Below are positions 13,638-14,747 of a stretch of DNA of 14,747 nucleotides, piece by piece (within the stretch, counting starts at the first letter, position 1; each line of letters starts with the position of its first letter). The notes below the pieces were generated by a model. The model did not search any database and was not told where the DNA came from. It worked only from the letters and a program-made list of their open reading frames with translations. The stretch lies in the NCBI GenBank assembly GCA_002419145.1, contig DIFN01000062.1, positions 67,453-82,199 of the forward strand, in the 5' to 3' direction. Source of the DNA: Mageeibacillus sp. UBA5747. Lineage in GTDB: Bacteria; Bacillota; Clostridia; Saccharofermentanales; UBA5734. The position numbers and the translations under genes were made by a program.

Positions 13638-14246
13638 ATGCAAATCATCATCATTGGCTGTGGCAAAGTGGGTTCATCCCTGGCCCGCCAGCTCGTAGCT
13701 TTGGAACATGATGTCGTCATCATTGAAAGTGACAGCAAATTGATGCTGCAGGCTGACGACATCGACTGTATCAAGATCACAGGCGTGCCGATCGACCGCG
13801 ATGTGCTTCGCCAGGCAGGCATTGAAACAGCCGATGTTGTCTGTTGCGTCACTCAGAACGACAACATCAACATCATGACCTCCCAGATCGCCCAGGATGT
13901 CTTTCATATTCCCAAGATCATCACCCGGATCTTCAATCCGGTCAATAAAGACGTTTTTGAGGAGTTTGGCCTGAACACCATTTGTTCGACCGAACTGACT
14001 GTCGATGCTTTTTTGCGCGAAATCGAAGGTGAGAAAAACACCCAGGTTCATCAGCTTTATGGCACCCCTGTTATCTACACAACGATCAGCACGGATCGTG
14101 ACATCTACGGCGACAATATCTGCGACTTGAGTACTGATACAGGCAAGCTGGTCTTTGGCCTGATTCGCAATGGTCGCCTCATGCTTGCCATTCCTGGCCT
14201 GAAAGTCCAGGAAGGCGACCAGCTTGTGCTGGCCGACCTGCAGTAA
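13638..14246 (+). CDS. TrkA/RCK-family potassium uptake regulatory protein (first of pair)
   Basis: A 202-residue cytoplasmic subunit that gates a potassium transporter in response to nucleotide binding. The Rossmann RCK_N domain (about residues 1-117) has the dinucleotide-binding loop GCGKVG at 7-12 and the acidic residue E30 at the end of the second strand, favouring NAD(H) or another adenine nucleotide. The next segment reads TGVPIDRDVL where many TrkA proteins have GDGT. An RCK_C domain occupies about 118-202 and ends EGDQLVLADLQ. AAGGTGG lies about 7 nt before the ATG. Another TrkA-like gene follows after 23 nt, so they are co-transcribed. The membrane subunit (TrkH/KtrB type) is not in the window and would be expected downstream. 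Confidence 0.9.
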   Translation: MQIIIIGCGKVGSSLARQLVALEHDVVIIESDSKLMLQADDIDCIKITGVPIDRDVLRQAGIETADVVCCVTQNDNINIMTSQIAQDVFHIPKIITRIFNPVNKDVFEEFGLNTICSTELTVDAFLREIEGEKNTQVHQLYGTPVIYTTISTDRDIYGDNICDLSTDTGKLVFGLIRNGRLMLAIPGLKVQEGDQLVLADLQ

Positions 14247-14269
14247 TTCATTCCTGCGAGGAAGTATTT

Positions 14270-14747
14270 ATGCGTATTGTGATTGTGGGCGGCGGCAAGC
14301 TGGCTTACTACCTGATTAAAACCCTGCGTCCTTACCGGCATCAGATCTCTGTCATCGAACTGCAAAAAGAAGTCAGCGCCAGGATTGCCACCGATTTTGA
14401 TGAAGTGGACGTCTACAATGGCGACGGCACCAGCATCCGCATGATGAATGAGGTCGGTTGCCAGGACGCTGATTTTTACATTGCTGTTACCGGCAAGGAT
14501 GAAAACAACCTGGTCGGCTGCCAGATCGCCAAAAAGAAATTCAAAGTCCGGCATACGGTTTCCCGGGTCAATAATCCCAAAAACGCCGAAATGTTTTCCC
14601 GCATGGGTGTCGACAAGGTTTATTCCGGCACCCAGATCCTGGCTGACATCATCGAACAGGAAGTCGACTTCGAAGGCCTCAGAGTTGTCCTGAAGATCGA
14701 ACGCTCCAACAAGTCCATCATCGAATTCAAACTTTCTGCCCGTTCGG
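14270..14747 (+). CDS. TrkA/RCK-family potassium uptake regulatory protein (second of pair, partial)
   Basis: An open frame begins at ATG 14270, with GAGGA at 14258-14262 seven nt upstream, and runs off the window end without a stop; 159 residues are visible. It starts MRIVIVGGGKLAYYLIKTL. The nucleotide-binding loop is GGGKLA (residues 7-12), with Ala replacing the third glycine of GxGxxG, and E30 follows. The canonical NGDGTS segment, missing from its upstream neighbour, is present here, as is AVTGKDENNLVGCQIAKK. The visible part covers RCK_N and the beginning of RCK_C. It is not a copy of its neighbour: the two diverge throughout, so the pair may form a hetero-oligomeric gating ring. The missing C-terminus is due only to the window edge. 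Confidence 0.88.
   Translation, partial: MRIVIVGGGKLAYYLIKTLRPYRHQISVIELQKEVSARIATDFDEVDVYNGDGTSIRMMNEVGCQDADFYIAVTGKDENNLVGCQIAKKKFKVRHTVSRVNNPKNAEMFSRMGVDKVYSGTQILADIIEQEVDFEGLRVVLKIERSNKSIIEFKLSARS

Noticed and set aside
1..14747. High frequency of GATC tetranucleotides
   Set aside because: By eye GATC is more common than chance, but most cases come from favoured Ile ATC and Asp GAT codons next to G or C, so it is more likely codon bias than a functional signal. A whole-genome count would be needed.

Overview
The window looks like a chromosomal housekeeping segment from a Gram-positive anaerobe of the class Clostridia with moderately high GC. I infer this from gene order (def-fmt-Zn peptidase-rsmB-rlmN-stp-prkC-rsgA-rpe-thiN and infC-rpmI-rplT), strong GGAGG ribosome binding sites, sigma-A type promoters and a leader terminator in front of infC. 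I cannot name the genus. I see no phage, insertion sequence, CRISPR array, tRNA, rRNA or defence genes.

Region 1 (1-9831, + strand) is one long, tightly packed run of ten genes. An extended -10 promoter at 36-46 precedes def, which starts at a TTG codon. Next come fmt (N-formylation of initiator tRNA, the counterpart of deformylase), a membrane zinc peptidase, two rRNA methyltransferases (rsmB, rlmN), a PP2C phosphatase and its partner PASTA-domain Ser/Thr kinase, the ribosome-assembly GTPase rsgA, ribulose-phosphate epimerase and thiamine pyrophosphokinase. Four junctions are ATGA overlaps (def/fmt, fmt/peptidase, rlmN/stp, stp/prkC) and one is a 17-nt overlap (peptidase/rsmB), so translational coupling is likely. 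The theme is protein synthesis, ribosome maturation and envelope signalling.

Region 2 (9832-11104, - strand) is a single PLP-dependent aminotransferase converging on thiN. The hairpin between them is built to work for the aminotransferase strand. Its divergent 5' side shares a 322-bp intergenic region with infC.

Region 3 (11251-12665, + strand) is the IF3-L35-L20 operon. It has a near-consensus promoter, a roughly 120-nt leader ending in a 13-bp terminator, mutually exclusive pairings in the leader (a probable L20 autoregulatory leader), and an infC gene whose best start is a non-canonical ATC codon. A perfect 14-bp hairpin follows rplT.

Region 4 (12680-14747, + strand) holds a SpoU/TrmH-family RNA methyltransferase, then a promoter and folded leader in front of two adjacent TrkA/RCK potassium-uptake regulators, the second cut off by the window end.

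The gene content is conventional. The most informative signals are regulatory: the infC leader and start codon, a tandem 30-bp in-frame repeat in fmt, the strand-asymmetric terminator, and the folded leader before the TrkA pair.
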